Shown in pieces: positions 52,442 through 61,169 of a DNA stretch of 64,000 nucleotides. A model generated the notes under the pieces. It was not told where the DNA came from. It made no database searches and saw nothing but the letters and a program-made list of their open reading frames with translations. Positions within the stretch are counted from its first letter, which is position 1. Every line of letters begins with the position of its first letter. A program made the position numbers and the translations under genes. The DNA comes from Sphingomonas sp. Leaf17 (GTDB taxonomy: Bacteria > Pseudomonadota > Alphaproteobacteria > Sphingomonadales > Sphingomonadaceae): the NCBI RefSeq assembly GCF_001421505.1, contig NZ_LMKL01000001.1, positions 496,001 to 560,000 of the forward strand, given 5' to 3'.

Positions 52442-55183
52442 ATGGCGAATTGGTTTGGCAAGTTCAATTCGCGTACGCGCTTCGGCAGTCGCAGCAGCCC
52501 GTTTCGCACACTCGGCGACGAGGCGCGCGATCGCCGTGACTGGGCCGCCGCCGCCAGTGCCTATGCCAGTCATGTGGCCGATCATCCGGACGACCTGCCG
52601 ATCTGGATCCAGCTTGGCCACGCGCACAAGGAGGCGGGCGATTACGACAGCGCCATGGAAGCGTACCAGCAGGTGCGAAAGGCGACGCCGGCCGATCCGG
52701 ATCTGCTGCTGAACCTGGGCCATCTGTACAAACTCATGGGCGATGCGCCTCGCGCGTGTCAGGCCTATGCCGCCAGCGCCGCGATCGACGGCAACAGCGC
52801 AGCGCAGGAAGAATATGCCAGCTTGGCAGTCACGGTTCCCATCACCCGCGTGGTGAAGGAAGTCCTGGTGGAAAAGGGCAGCGAAACGATCGCGTATCTT
52901 CGGCCGCGCTGCCACGGCGTCCGCCCGACCCTCGCCAGTGACCTGACCGTGCTGGGCGACACGCTGCAAAGCGCCAGCAACGACCCCTGGGTCGAGTTCG
53001 AACCGACCGGTCGCATCCCGGTGGCCACACGCGCGGCCGAACTGCTGATGACCATTGACGGTCCGCTGCCCGAAGAGGGCATGACCACCAAGATCTATCT
53101 CGACTATGGGGACGGCTATAGCGAAACCCGCTCGATCGTCTTCCCGACAAAGGTAGGCGATGTCCGGTTGCAGCTGGTATTTCCTCGTTTCATCAAGCGG
53201 ATGCGCTGGGATCCCGACACCGGCCCCTGCCAGTTCTCGGTCGAGTCCATCATCCTCTCCCCGCTGTCGTCGCTGGCTGCAGCGACAGCATCGCTCCGCG
53301 CAAGCGAACGGCCCGAAGTCGAGATCGCCGGTGCACTCGTCGCGCTGGAACAGGCCTTTGCCGCGGATGCCCCGACGGAAAGCCTCGCCGACTGGCTGCA
53401 ACTGCCGCTGAAGCCCAATTTCCACATGGGCCTCGATTATGACTGGTGGCGCGAAATGTATATCGATCCCAAGCCGGACGATTACCGACGCATCACCCGA
53501 ATGACGGCCGCGCTGTCCTACAAGCCGAAGTTCTCTTTCGTCGTGCCGACCTATGATACCGACCCGGCGTTGCTGGTCGAGTGCATCGAGTCCATGCTGA
53601 AGCAGACATATACTAATTTTGAGATCTGTATTTCTGACGATAATTCGCCGAATGAAGAAGTCCGCACCATTCTCAGCCGTTATGCGGACAAGCACGACAA
53701 CATCAAGGTAACATTTCGTCGGCGCAACGGGCATATTTCAGCCAACAGCAATTCGGCGATCGCGCTGGCAAGTGGCGACTATATCGTCCTGGTCGACCAT
53801 GACGATATCATCCCCGACTATTCCCTGTTCGTCGTCGCATATTATCTGAACCAGCATCCCGAAGCCCAAGTCATATTTTCCGATGAGGACAAGGTTTCGG
53901 CCAACGGTGACCGTCGGTTCGATCCCTATTTCAAATCGGCCTTCAGCCGGTTTCTGCTATATGGCCACAACATGGTCAGCCATCTGGGGATCTACAAAAA
54001 ATCGCTGGTCGACCAGCTTGGCGGCTTTCGCCTCGGCCTGGAGGGCAGCCAGGATTATGACCTTGCCTTGCGATGCCATGATATCGTCGGCGATGAAGGG
54101 TTCCTGCACATCCCGCATATCCTGTATCACTGGCGGACGATTCCGGGATCGACGTCGCTCAGCGCCGATCAGAAGAGCTATGCCGTCATCGCCGCGGAAA
54201 TGGCGATCAACGGCCATTTCGAACGGACCAATCGCCCTCTGCGCAGCGTCAACGGCCTTGCGCCCGGCCTGACGGCGGTCAAGCCGGCGTTCGAACTGGA
54301 TACGTTCGTCAGCATCATCATTCCGACCCGCGACGGACTGGATGTGCTGCGTCCCTGTATCGACGCGATTGCCGCGCGCCATCCGTCCAGCATCGAAATA
54401 CTGATCGTCGACAACGGGTCGCAGGATCCTCAGATGCTGGCGTATCTCGAAAGCCTGAAGGATCATGCGTACATCCGTGTGCTGCGCTATGATCAGCCGT
54501 TCAATTTCTCCGAAATCAACAACTTCGCGGTCCGTCACGCCAAGGGGGAGATCATCTGCTTCCTGAACGACGATACCGAAGTCGTGTCGACCGACTGGCT
54601 GAACCATGCACGGACGTTGCTGTCGATGCCCGACGTCGGCGTCGTCGGCGCGCGATTGATGTTCCCCGACGGCAACCTTCAGCATTTCGGCATCGGACTT
54701 GGCATCGGTCGGCATCGGGTTGCCGGAACCCCGCATGGCGGCACGCCGGGCGACCATTTCGGCTATTTCGGCAAGGCCCGGCTGATGCAGGAATTCAGCG
54801 CGGTGACGGCAGCCTGCATGTTTGTCCGAAAGGCCGATTTCGAGCGACTGGGCGGGTTCGATCCGTCGCTTCGCGTGGCGTATAACGACGTCGATCTGTG
54901 CCTGCGATTCCGCGAGGACAATCTGCGGGTGCTGTGCGACCCGGAAATCGAGCTGATCCACAAGGAGTCCCGGACGCGCGGCAGCGACAAGACCGAGGAG
55001 AACCGCGCACGACTGAATATCGAGGCGGCCATGATGCGGGAACGTTGGGGGCATCAGCTCGACAATGATCCGTTCATTTCTCCGAACCACAGCCTGGCCC
55101 GTACGGACTTCGCCCTGGCCTGGCCACCACGCGTGCCCGTTCCCTGGCGCATGGAAGGGACGTCGCCGGGTCGTCTCGCATAA
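52442..55183 (+). CDS. TPR plus tandem GT2 glycosyltransferase
   Basis: 913 aa from ATG 52442 (CGGAGG ribosome site). TPR-like region about 20-125; a linker domain about 130-360; first GT2 domain about 390-620 with FSFVVPTYDTDPALLVECIESML, ICISDDNSP, LVDHDDIIPDYSL, VIFSDEDKV and GSQDYDLALRC; second GT2 domain about 650-880 with VSIIIPTRDGLDVLRPCI, ILIVDNGSQD, CFLNDDTEVVS and AYNDVDLCLRFREDN. Tandem GT2 proteins of this type build O-antigens or capsules, often adding two sugars alternately, so this is a candidate polymerising enzyme. Part of the first GT2 domain (about 53.5-54.2 kb) is clearly A/T-richer. Heads a three-gene unit. Confidence 0.9.
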   Translation: MANWFGKFNSRTRFGSRSSPFRTLGDEARDRRDWAAAASAYASHVADHPDDLPIWIQLGHAHKEAGDYDSAMEAYQQVRKATPADPDLLLNLGHLYKLMGDAPRACQAYAASAAIDGNSAAQEEYASLAVTVPITRVVKEVLVEKGSETIAYLRPRCHGVRPTLASDLTVLGDTLQSASNDPWVEFEPTGRIPVATRAAELLMTIDGPLPEEGMTTKIYLDYGDGYSETRSIVFPTKVGDVRLQLVFPRFIKRMRWDPDTGPCQFSVESIILSPLSSLAAATASLRASERPEVEIAGALVALEQAFAADAPTESLADWLQLPLKPNFHMGLDYDWWREMYIDPKPDDYRRITRMTAALSYKPKFSFVVPTYDTDPALLVECIESMLKQTYTNFEICISDDNSPNEEVRTILSRYADKHDNIKVTFRRRNGHISANSNSAIALASGDYIVLVDHDDIIPDYSLFVVAYYLNQHPEAQVIFSDEDKVSANGDRRFDPYFKSAFSRFLLYGHNMVSHLGIYKKSLVDQLGGFRLGLEGSQDYDLALRCHDIVGDEGFLHIPHILYHWRTIPGSTSLSADQKSYAVIAAEMAINGHFERTNRPLRSVNGLAPGLTAVKPAFELDTFVSIIIPTRDGLDVLRPCIDAIAARHPSSIEILIVDNGSQDPQMLAYLESLKDHAYIRVLRYDQPFNFSEINNFAVRHAKGEIICFLNDDTEVVSTDWLNHARTLLSMPDVGVVGARLMFPDGNLQHFGIGLGIGRHRVAGTPHGGTPGDHFGYFGKARLMQEFSAVTAACMFVRKADFERLGGFDPSLRVAYNDVDLCLRFREDNLRVLCDPEIELIHKESRTRGSDKTEENRARLNIEAAMMRERWGHQLDNDPFISPNHSLARTDFALAWPPRVPVPWRMEGTSPGRLA

Positions 55184-55222
55184 TAACTGGCGTTCGATCG
55201 GGGCGGGCGGTATTGGGCAGAA

Positions 55223-56389
55223 ATGTATGTATCTGCCGCGTTCGATCGCCTGTATCCCGAGGGAGCCGGATTTCCCGAGCCAAGCAAGCGCAACGACAGC
55301 GGCTGGTTGGACGGCGATGCCACGGGTGCCGGCATCACCGTGGTGGCAGACCTGTTTCCCCGCGCGTCCTATGGGGCACCGTTCGATCCGGCCATTTTCC
55401 CGCAGAACACGCCGTGGACCGGTACCCTCTGGCCACTTTACACGGATCTGGCGGTCAAGACCGCCAGCAGCGCCCTGCTCGTCGCGATCGACGACGCGCT
55501 CACTTATGGACCGGTCGTCTACACAGGGCCGGGCCACGATCGCGCGGTCCTGTATGAAACCTATCGCCCGAACGATCGTGCGGTGGCCCAGTTGGCGGCT
55601 CCTGAACACGTCAACGGTGCGCACGCGTTCAATTTCCTGAACGACGCCGACTATCTGTTCTTCGCATCCGTTGGTTCGTTCAATTACGGGCACTTCCTGG
55701 TCGACGACCTGCCGCGACTGAAGGCCGTAGAACTTTTGCGCGCTTCCAACGGCGGCCGCAGGATCGTCATCGTGATGATTTCCCATGGGCCGGCGATCGA
55801 CCGGATCCGGACGGATGCCATCCGACGCATTGCCGGCACCATGCTGGAAATCCGCCTGCTGCCGCAGTCCGAAACATTCCGGTTTGAACGCCTTCTCTAT
55901 GCGACGCCGGTCAGCTCGCATCCAGTGGAGAAGAATCCGCTCGCGCTGGACTATGTCGTGCAGGCGGCCAAGGCGGCGATGGGCATCGACCAGACCCCGC
56001 GATCGAAACTGCTCGTGCTCCGCAAATCGTCGACCGTGCGCGCGCTGGTCAATCAGAAGGAACTTGTCGACCGTCTGGTTCCACTCGGTTTTGAACCGTT
56101 GCACACGGACGATCTGTCGTTCGAGGATCAGGTGCGGCGCTTCGCCGGAGCGGCGATCATTGTTGGCCAGATGGGGGCGGCCATGACGAATACGATGTTT
56201 GCCCCCGCCGCCGCCAAGCTCGTCTATCTGGCTCCGGCCGGTTGGATCGAACCCTTTTACTGGGATTTGTCACTGGCGCGCCGGCAGTCCTATCGCGCCG
56301 TCTATGGCCCCGTGACGCAGCAGGGGCGCCCGGTCCACGATTCGGACTTTGCCGTTTCTCTGGATGCCGTGCTTGCGGCGATCGACTGA
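55223..56389 (+). CDS. Glycosyltransferase family 61 protein
   Basis: 388 aa. The DUF563/GT61 signature is present: YLFFASVGSFNYGHFLVDDLPRL (about 150-172), KLLVLRKSST (about 258-267), and IIVGQMGAAMTNTMFAP (about 312-328), with the C-terminal WDLSLARRQSYRAVYG. GT61 enzymes transfer pentoses or other sugars in plants, fungi and bacterial surface polysaccharides. It sits 39 bp after the tandem GT2 gene and is presumably a side-branch or decorating transferase for the same chain. Confidence 0.88.
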   Translation: MYVSAAFDRLYPEGAGFPEPSKRNDSGWLDGDATGAGITVVADLFPRASYGAPFDPAIFPQNTPWTGTLWPLYTDLAVKTASSALLVAIDDALTYGPVVYTGPGHDRAVLYETYRPNDRAVAQLAAPEHVNGAHAFNFLNDADYLFFASVGSFNYGHFLVDDLPRLKAVELLRASNGGRRIVIVMISHGPAIDRIRTDAIRRIAGTMLEIRLLPQSETFRFERLLYATPVSSHPVEKNPLALDYVVQAAKAAMGIDQTPRSKLLVLRKSSTVRALVNQKELVDRLVPLGFEPLHTDDLSFEDQVRRFAGAAIIVGQMGAAMTNTMFAPAAAKLVYLAPAGWIEPFYWDLSLARRQSYRAVYGPVTQQGRPVHDSDFAVSLDAVLAAID

Positions 56390-56390
56390 T

Positions 56391-57110
56391 ATGGCATCGT
56401 TCTGCCGGCGCGCGCCGCGCCGCGTCGTACGACTTCTAGCCGCCACCGTTTCACTGATCCTCGTCACCTCACCGGCTTTTGCGCAGGAAGAGGATGGGCA
56501 ATTCTGGTTTCAGGCCAATACGAACGTGCCGCTGGCCGACAATGTCCGCGTGACGCTGGAGCAGATCGCGCGCACCAGCGACCGGCAGGATGGCGTGTAT
56601 CAGACCGAGTTCGGCGGGTTGCTGGGATACCGGGCGGCCAAGGGGGTCGAACTGGGGTTCGGCTATCGCAAGGTCGGCGCGCACAACGGCAACACCGGTG
56701 CGAACGAGGATCGCCTGCGTCAGCAGATCGTCGCGACCTTCGGCCCGTTCACCACGCGGTTCCGGGTCGACGAGCGGTTCAATCCGCGCGGCAGCGAGGT
56801 CGGGTTCCGGGTCCGCCCGCTGGTCCGGTACAATTACCGCATCGGAAAACGCGGCCACGCGCTGTTCTTCAGCCATGAGAGCTTTCTGCTGCCCAACAGT
56901 ACCCGCTGGGGTCAGCGCAGCGGGTATGAACGGATGCGCAACATCGTCGGGGTCGCGCTGCCACTGCGGTCGCGGGTGGCGGCGGACGTCGGCTATCTCA
57001 ACCAGTATCGCTTCGCACGCGGATCATCGCGCGCGCAGATGGATCATGCGCTCAGCCTGCAACTGACGATCAACCTGAACGCCTTCAAGATGCCGCGCGT
57101 GCATTACTGA
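56391..57110 (+). CDS. DUF2490-like outer-membrane beta-barrel protein
   Basis: 239 aa from ATG 56391. Signal peptide with basic start and cleavage after VTSPAFA-QEE (about residue 33). The mature part is a run of amphipathic strands (FWFQANTNVPLADNVRVTLEQIAR, LGFGYRKVGAHNGNTGANEDRLRQQIVATF, RFRVDERFNPRGSEVGFRVRPLVRYNYRI) ending in alternating residues up to a C-terminal Tyr, as in a small beta-barrel. DUF2490 members have unknown function. It begins one base after the GT61 stop, so it is likely part of the capsule unit and may be a surface or export component. Confidence 0.8.
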   Translation: MASFCRRAPRRVVRLLAATVSLILVTSPAFAQEEDGQFWFQANTNVPLADNVRVTLEQIARTSDRQDGVYQTEFGGLLGYRAAKGVELGFGYRKVGAHNGNTGANEDRLRQQIVATFGPFTTRFRVDERFNPRGSEVGFRVRPLVRYNYRIGKRGHALFFSHESFLLPNSTRWGQRSGYERMRNIVGVALPLRSRVAADVGYLNQYRFARGSSRAQMDHALSLQLTINLNAFKMPRVHY

Positions 57111-57179
57111 TCCCGGTCGCGTTTATCCTGCTTTCCTGTTGCGTGGTGGCCTGACGATGGCATGATCGCATGCCTCACC

Positions 57180-57851
57180 ATGACCCATCGCACCACCACC
57201 AGACACCGGATCGGTGCCGAGGCCGAACCGCTGATAACGATCGACGGATTCGCAGTTGATCCCGCGGCGTTGCGCGCCGCCGCGATCGAAGCGGCGTTCG
57301 ACTCCGCCGATCATCATTATCCGGGGCTGCGTGCTCCCCTGCCCGATACCTATCTGCGCGATCAGCTTCCCGTCATCGCCCAGGCGCTTGGGCGCGTGTT
57401 CGGTCCGTGCCGTCGCCTCCATGTGGTCGATGCCCGGTTTTCGCTGGTCACGACGCCGCCCGGTCGACTGGATGTCCGGCAAAGCCTGCCGCATGTCGAT
57501 GCCTATGGCCGCGAGCGGATCGCGCTGGTCCATTATCTGTCGCTCGGATGCCGGGACGGAACCGCCTTCTACAGGCATCGCGCCACCGGATTTGAGACGA
57601 TCGACGAGACGCGCGCGCCCGCGTATTTCGACCGGCTGCGGGCGGAGGTGGAGGACGCCCCGCCTACCGGTTATATCGTCGGCGATACGCCCTTGTTCGA
57701 GCGAACAGCGGTGGCGCAGGGCGATTATAACCGCGCTGTGCTGTATCGCAGCTACCTGCTGCACAGCGGCGACATCGGGCCTGATACCGTCTTTTCGACC
57801 GATCCGGCCGCCGGTCGCCTGACCATTACCGCCTTCCTGGCGGTCGAATAG
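57180..57851 (+). CDS. DUF6445-like protein (2OG-oxygenase-like)
   Basis: About 223 aa. It contains RQSLPHVDAYGRERIALVHYLSLGCRDGTAFYRHRATGFETID: the HxD and RDGTAFYRH parts match the jelly-roll oxygenase-like proteins that accompany TonB receptors and tryptophan-halogenase-like genes in sphingomonad and Caulobacter sugar loci. The distal iron His is not certain. ATG 57162 is an alternative start. It lies 17 bp before the GH16 gene and is probably co-transcribed with it. The DUF6445 name is from memory of the family pattern; activity unknown. Confidence 0.65.
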   Translation: MTHRTTTRHRIGAEAEPLITIDGFAVDPAALRAAAIEAAFDSADHHYPGLRAPLPDTYLRDQLPVIAQALGRVFGPCRRLHVVDARFSLVTTPPGRLDVRQSLPHVDAYGRERIALVHYLSLGCRDGTAFYRHRATGFETIDETRAPAYFDRLRAEVEDAPPTGYIVGDTPLFERTAVAQGDYNRAVLYRSYLLHSGDIGPDTVFSTDPAAGRLTITAFLAVE

Positions 57852-57867
57852 AGGAAGGATACATCCC

Positions 57868-58686
57868 ATGATCGTGCTGCTGTTCGCGTTGCAGGCCGCC
57901 ACGCTTGGCGCGACCAATTACGGTGTCGATGCACCGATGACCGTCCCGAAGGGTAAACCCAGCTTTGCGGACGAATTCGACGGCAAGGCCATCGCCGCCG
58001 GCCCATGGCGGTTCGACGTTTCGCGCAATGCGCAGGGGTGGGCCAATAACGAGCGGCAATATTACGCCGCGAACCGGCCAGAGAACGCGCGGATCGAAAA
58101 AGGCGCGCTGGTCATCGAGGCGCGGCGCGAGACGCTGGACACGGCGCGATTTTCCGATTGGGGCGGTCAGGCCTACACCTCGGCGAGGCTTGTCTCGCGC
58201 GAACCGCGAGGGCCGGGTTTCTATGAAGTCCGGGCAAAACTGCCGTGTGGGCGTGGTGGCTGGCCGGCGATCTGGCTGCTGGCACCGGACGGCAAATGGC
58301 CGGACGAGGGCGAGATCGACATCATGGAAATGGTGGGCTGGGATCCGGGCGTCATCCACGCCACGCTGCACACCGAAGCGTACAACCATGCAAAGGGCAC
58401 GCAGCGTGGTGCACAGACCCGGGTCGCCACCGCATGCACCGCCTATCACCGCTATCAGCTCGACTGGCGCGCCGACAGCATCACCATCGGCGTCGATGGC
58501 CGCGCGGTCATGCGGGTTGCGAACACCCCGCCGGGCGGCAAGGCGGCGTGGCCGTTCACCCGCCCCTATTCGCTGATCCTGAACCTGGCGGTCGGCGGCG
58601 ACTGGGGCGGGCAGAAGGGCATCGACGACACCGCCTTCCCGCAACGGATGGCCGTCGATTACGTCCGCTACTGGAAACCGCGCTGA
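57868..58686 (+). CDS. Glycoside hydrolase family 16 beta-glucanase (laminarinase-like)
   Basis: 272 aa. The catalytic motif EIDIME gives nucleophile Glu149 and acid/base Glu154 with Asp151 between. GFYEVRAKLPCGRGGWPAIWLL and the C-terminal SLILNLAVGGDWGG are typical of GH16 endo-beta-1,3(4)-glucanases. The hydrophobic N-terminus (about 15 residues) may act as a signal, though it lacks a basic residue. GGAAGG precedes the ATG. Likely cuts beta-glucan into oligosaccharides for the GH3 enzyme encoded convergently. Confidence 0.93.
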   Translation: MIVLLFALQAATLGATNYGVDAPMTVPKGKPSFADEFDGKAIAAGPWRFDVSRNAQGWANNERQYYAANRPENARIEKGALVIEARRETLDTARFSDWGGQAYTSARLVSREPRGPGFYEVRAKLPCGRGGWPAIWLLAPDGKWPDEGEIDIMEMVGWDPGVIHATLHTEAYNHAKGTQRGAQTRVATACTAYHRYQLDWRADSITIGVDGRAVMRVANTPPGGKAAWPFTRPYSLILNLAVGGDWGGQKGIDDTAFPQRMAVDYVRYWKPR

Positions 58687-58704
58687 ACTCGACGTTGCCG
58701 GGGA

Positions 58705-60972
58705 CTATGGCTTCATCGTCATCGGTGCCAGCGTTGCGGTTCTGACCATCGCCCGGTCGGTCGCGTCATGCGCGACCGCTACGCGGTAGGCACCGCCGGC
58801 GATCCGCCATCCCGGCAGCGTCGTGTCGTAATCCGCCACGACCCGCGGCTCGGCGGTCAGCGTGACGCGGCGCGTCTCTCCCGGCTTCAGCGTAAGCCGC
58901 GTGAACCCGGCCAGCCGCATCGGCATGGCCGCCCCGTCGCGCGCGACATACATCTGCGGCACGTCCACCCCAACCTGCTTGCCGGTATTGACGACGTCGA
59001 ACGTGACGCTGAGCGACCGGCCGCCGGTGACGACGGGATTGCGATAGGCAAAGCTGGTGTAGGTCAGGCCGTGGCCGAACGCGAACAACGGGCGCTGCGC
59101 CTGTTTTTCATACCAGCGATAGCCGACATTCGCGCCCTCGACATAGTCGACCGGGAAGGATTCGAGCTGATAGGCCGATGCGTTCGCCGGATTGGCCGCC
59201 GCCTGCGCCTCGACCGAGGTCAGCCGGTCCAGCCCGACCGGGGCGGCACGCGGAGCCTGTGTCGCGGCAGCGGGAAAGGTGATCGGCAGCCGGCCCGATG
59301 GCGCGACCTTGCCCGTCAGGATATTGGCAATCGCCTCGCCGCCACGCTGGCCGGGATACCAAGCCTGCACGACGGCCGGGACCGTGTCGATCCACGGCAT
59401 CAGGACCGGGCCGCCGGTTTCCAGTATGGCCACCGTCTTCGGCTGCGCCTTGGCGACGGCGGCGATCAGTGCGTCCTGCCGGTCGGGCAGCGACAGGTCG
59501 GTCGCGTCCTGCGCCTCGGTCGTCCACTGTGTCGCGAAGACGATCGCCATATCGGCGGCCCGCGCGGCCCGCGCGGCCGATGCCGCCGCCGCGACGTCCG
59601 TGCCATCGACGAAGGTCACGGTCGCCCCCGGCAGCGCGGCCTGCAGCGCCTTCAGCGGCGACGACGCGTGATAGGTGTAGCGGGCGAACGACATCGCCGC
59701 GCCCGAGGTCAGCGGTACCTCGATCGGCGCGCCGCCGACCGACCGCACCTGGCTCGATCCGCCGCCCGACAGCACGCCGACATCGGCGCGCCCACCGATC
59801 ACCACGATCCGCTTCGCGGTGCGCGCCATCGGCAGCAGGCCGCCCTCGTTCTTGAGCAGCACGATACCGGCCTCCGCCGCGCGCTGCGCCACATCGGCAT
59901 GCGCGGCATAGGGCGGCGTCTGCGCGGTCGCCGGGACCGGCGTATCGTAGGCGCCGGTTTCGATCAGCCCGGTCAGATAGCGCACGATCATGTCGTCCAG
60001 CCGGGCAGCGGGCACGGTGCCGGCCTGGACCGCAGCCTTCAGCGGCGCGGCGAAATACAGCGCCTTGTCCAGTTCCTGCCCCGACTGCTGGTCCAGCCCG
60101 GCGTTCGCCGCCTTGACCGTGGAATGGACCGCGCCCCAGTCGCTCATCACCCAGCCGCGATAGCCCCAGTCGCGCTTCAGCACGTCGGTCATCAGGTGCT
60201 TGTTCTCGCACGCCCAGTCGCCATTGACCTTGTTGTAGGCGCACATGACTGAACCCGGCCGCCCCTTTTCGATCGCGATCTGGAAGGCGAGCAGGTCGCT
60301 CATCCGCAGGCTGGCTTCGTCGATCCGCGCGTCGACCACCATGCGGCCGGTTTCCTGCGCGTTGAGCGCAAGATGCTTGACGGTCGACACGATCCGGTTC
60401 GACTGGACGCCGGCGATATGCGCGCCGGCCATCTCACCGGCCAGCAGCGGATCCTCGCCCAGATATTCGAAATTGCGGCCGTTCCACGGGTCGCGCGTCA
60501 GGTTGACACCGCCGGCCAGCAGCACGTTGAAACGCTTGGCCCGCGCCTCCGCCCCGATCATCACCCCGCCGGCCCGCGCGATGGCGGGATCAAAGCTGGC
60601 GGCGGTCGCCAGGCTGGACGGCAGGGCGGTCGCGACGTCACCCTTGCGCTGCTCGACCTGGTTGGCAACGCCGAGCGAGGCGTCGCTTTCACGCACCAGC
60701 GGCACGCCGAGACGCGGGATACCGTCGATATGGCCCGCCGAGGGAATCAGCTCGTTGGCCGTCTTGCCCGCCGCCATCGGCGGGAACAGCCCGTGGGCCA
60801 GCGCGATCTTCTCATCCAGCGTCATCCGCGCCACGATCGCCGCCGCGCGCGCGCGGGCATCGGACACCGGCTGCGCCCCGGCGGCCGGCAACGCGCCATC
60901 GCCAGCCAGCACCGGCGCGGTCGCGACGAGTAGCGAGGCTCCCATCAATGCGGCACGAAAACCCTTCGACAT
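58705..60972 (-). CDS. Glycoside hydrolase family 3 beta-glucosidase
   Basis: 755 aa from ATG 60972 (GGGAG six bases upstream; ATG 60978 is too close to it). Signal peptide ends near VLAGDGALPA. The N-terminal barrel has the nucleophile Asp in GWVMSDWGAVHS (about 278), VKHLALNAQETGR with the conserved Lys-His, and NYLTRDPWNGRNFEYLGEDP-type substrate residues. The second alpha/beta domain and a C-terminal FnIII-like domain (about 660-750) are intact. It removes terminal glucose from beta-linked oligosaccharides in the periplasm. Its promoter region holds LacI-type palindromes shared with the receptor gene. Confidence 0.95.
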   Translation of the reverse strand: MSKGFRAALMGASLLVATAPVLAGDGALPAAGAQPVSDARARAAAIVARMTLDEKIALAHGLFPPMAAGKTANELIPSAGHIDGIPRLGVPLVRESDASLGVANQVEQRKGDVATALPSSLATAASFDPAIARAGGVMIGAEARAKRFNVLLAGGVNLTRDPWNGRNFEYLGEDPLLAGEMAGAHIAGVQSNRIVSTVKHLALNAQETGRMVVDARIDEASLRMSDLLAFQIAIEKGRPGSVMCAYNKVNGDWACENKHLMTDVLKRDWGYRGWVMSDWGAVHSTVKAANAGLDQQSGQELDKALYFAAPLKAAVQAGTVPAARLDDMIVRYLTGLIETGAYDTPVPATAQTPPYAAHADVAQRAAEAGIVLLKNEGGLLPMARTAKRIVVIGGRADVGVLSGGGSSQVRSVGGAPIEVPLTSGAAMSFARYTYHASSPLKALQAALPGATVTFVDGTDVAAAASAARAARAADMAIVFATQWTTEAQDATDLSLPDRQDALIAAVAKAQPKTVAILETGGPVLMPWIDTVPAVVQAWYPGQRGGEAIANILTGKVAPSGRLPITFPAAATQAPRAAPVGLDRLTSVEAQAAANPANASAYQLESFPVDYVEGANVGYRWYEKQAQRPLFAFGHGLTYTSFAYRNPVVTGGRSLSVTFDVVNTGKQVGVDVPQMYVARDGAAMPMRLAGFTRLTLKPGETRRVTLTAEPRVVADYDTTLPGWRIAGGAYRVAVAHDATDRAMVRTATLAPMTMKP

Positions 60973-61055
60973 CACCATCTCCCTGATTGCGGCGACGGAC
61001 CCGGGGGCCGTCGTCCGGGTGCGTGTTGCACCGTTGCAACGATTATCAGCATAAT

Positions 61056-61071
61056 TTGTGAACGTTCACAA
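61056..61071. promoter_or_regulatory. LacI-type operator O1
   Basis: TTGTGAACGTTCACAA is a perfect 16-bp palindrome with the central CG typical of LacI/GalR operators. It lies 84 bp upstream of the GH3 start and 99 bp upstream of the receptor start. Confidence 0.8.
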
Positions 61072-61087
61072 CTGCCGTTTCCAACGC

Positions 61088-61093
61088 TTGACA
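61088..61093 (+). promoter_or_regulatory. Candidate -35 element of the TonB receptor gene
   Basis: A consensus TTGACA. The -10 position about 17 bases on would fall at the second operator (AAAGTG), so a bound repressor could block polymerase. No good TATAAT is visible. Confidence 0.5.
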
Positions 61094-61112
61094 TGGAAAG
61101 GCAGAAGGAGAA

Positions 61113-61126
61113 AGTGAACGTTCACA
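61113..61126. promoter_or_regulatory. LacI-type operator O2
   Basis: AGTGAACGTTCACA, with GTGAACGTTCAC perfectly palindromic, repeats the core of O1. The two centres are about 56 bp apart. It covers the expected -10 region of the receptor gene. Confidence 0.78.
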
Positions 61127-61169
61127 GGCAAGGCGCACGGATAGCGCTGGCTACAGGGAGAGAAGACTC

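Noticed and set aside
53957..56104. 715-codon minus-strand frame
   Set aside because: Antisense to the tandem GT2 and GT61 genes; no recognisable protein features.
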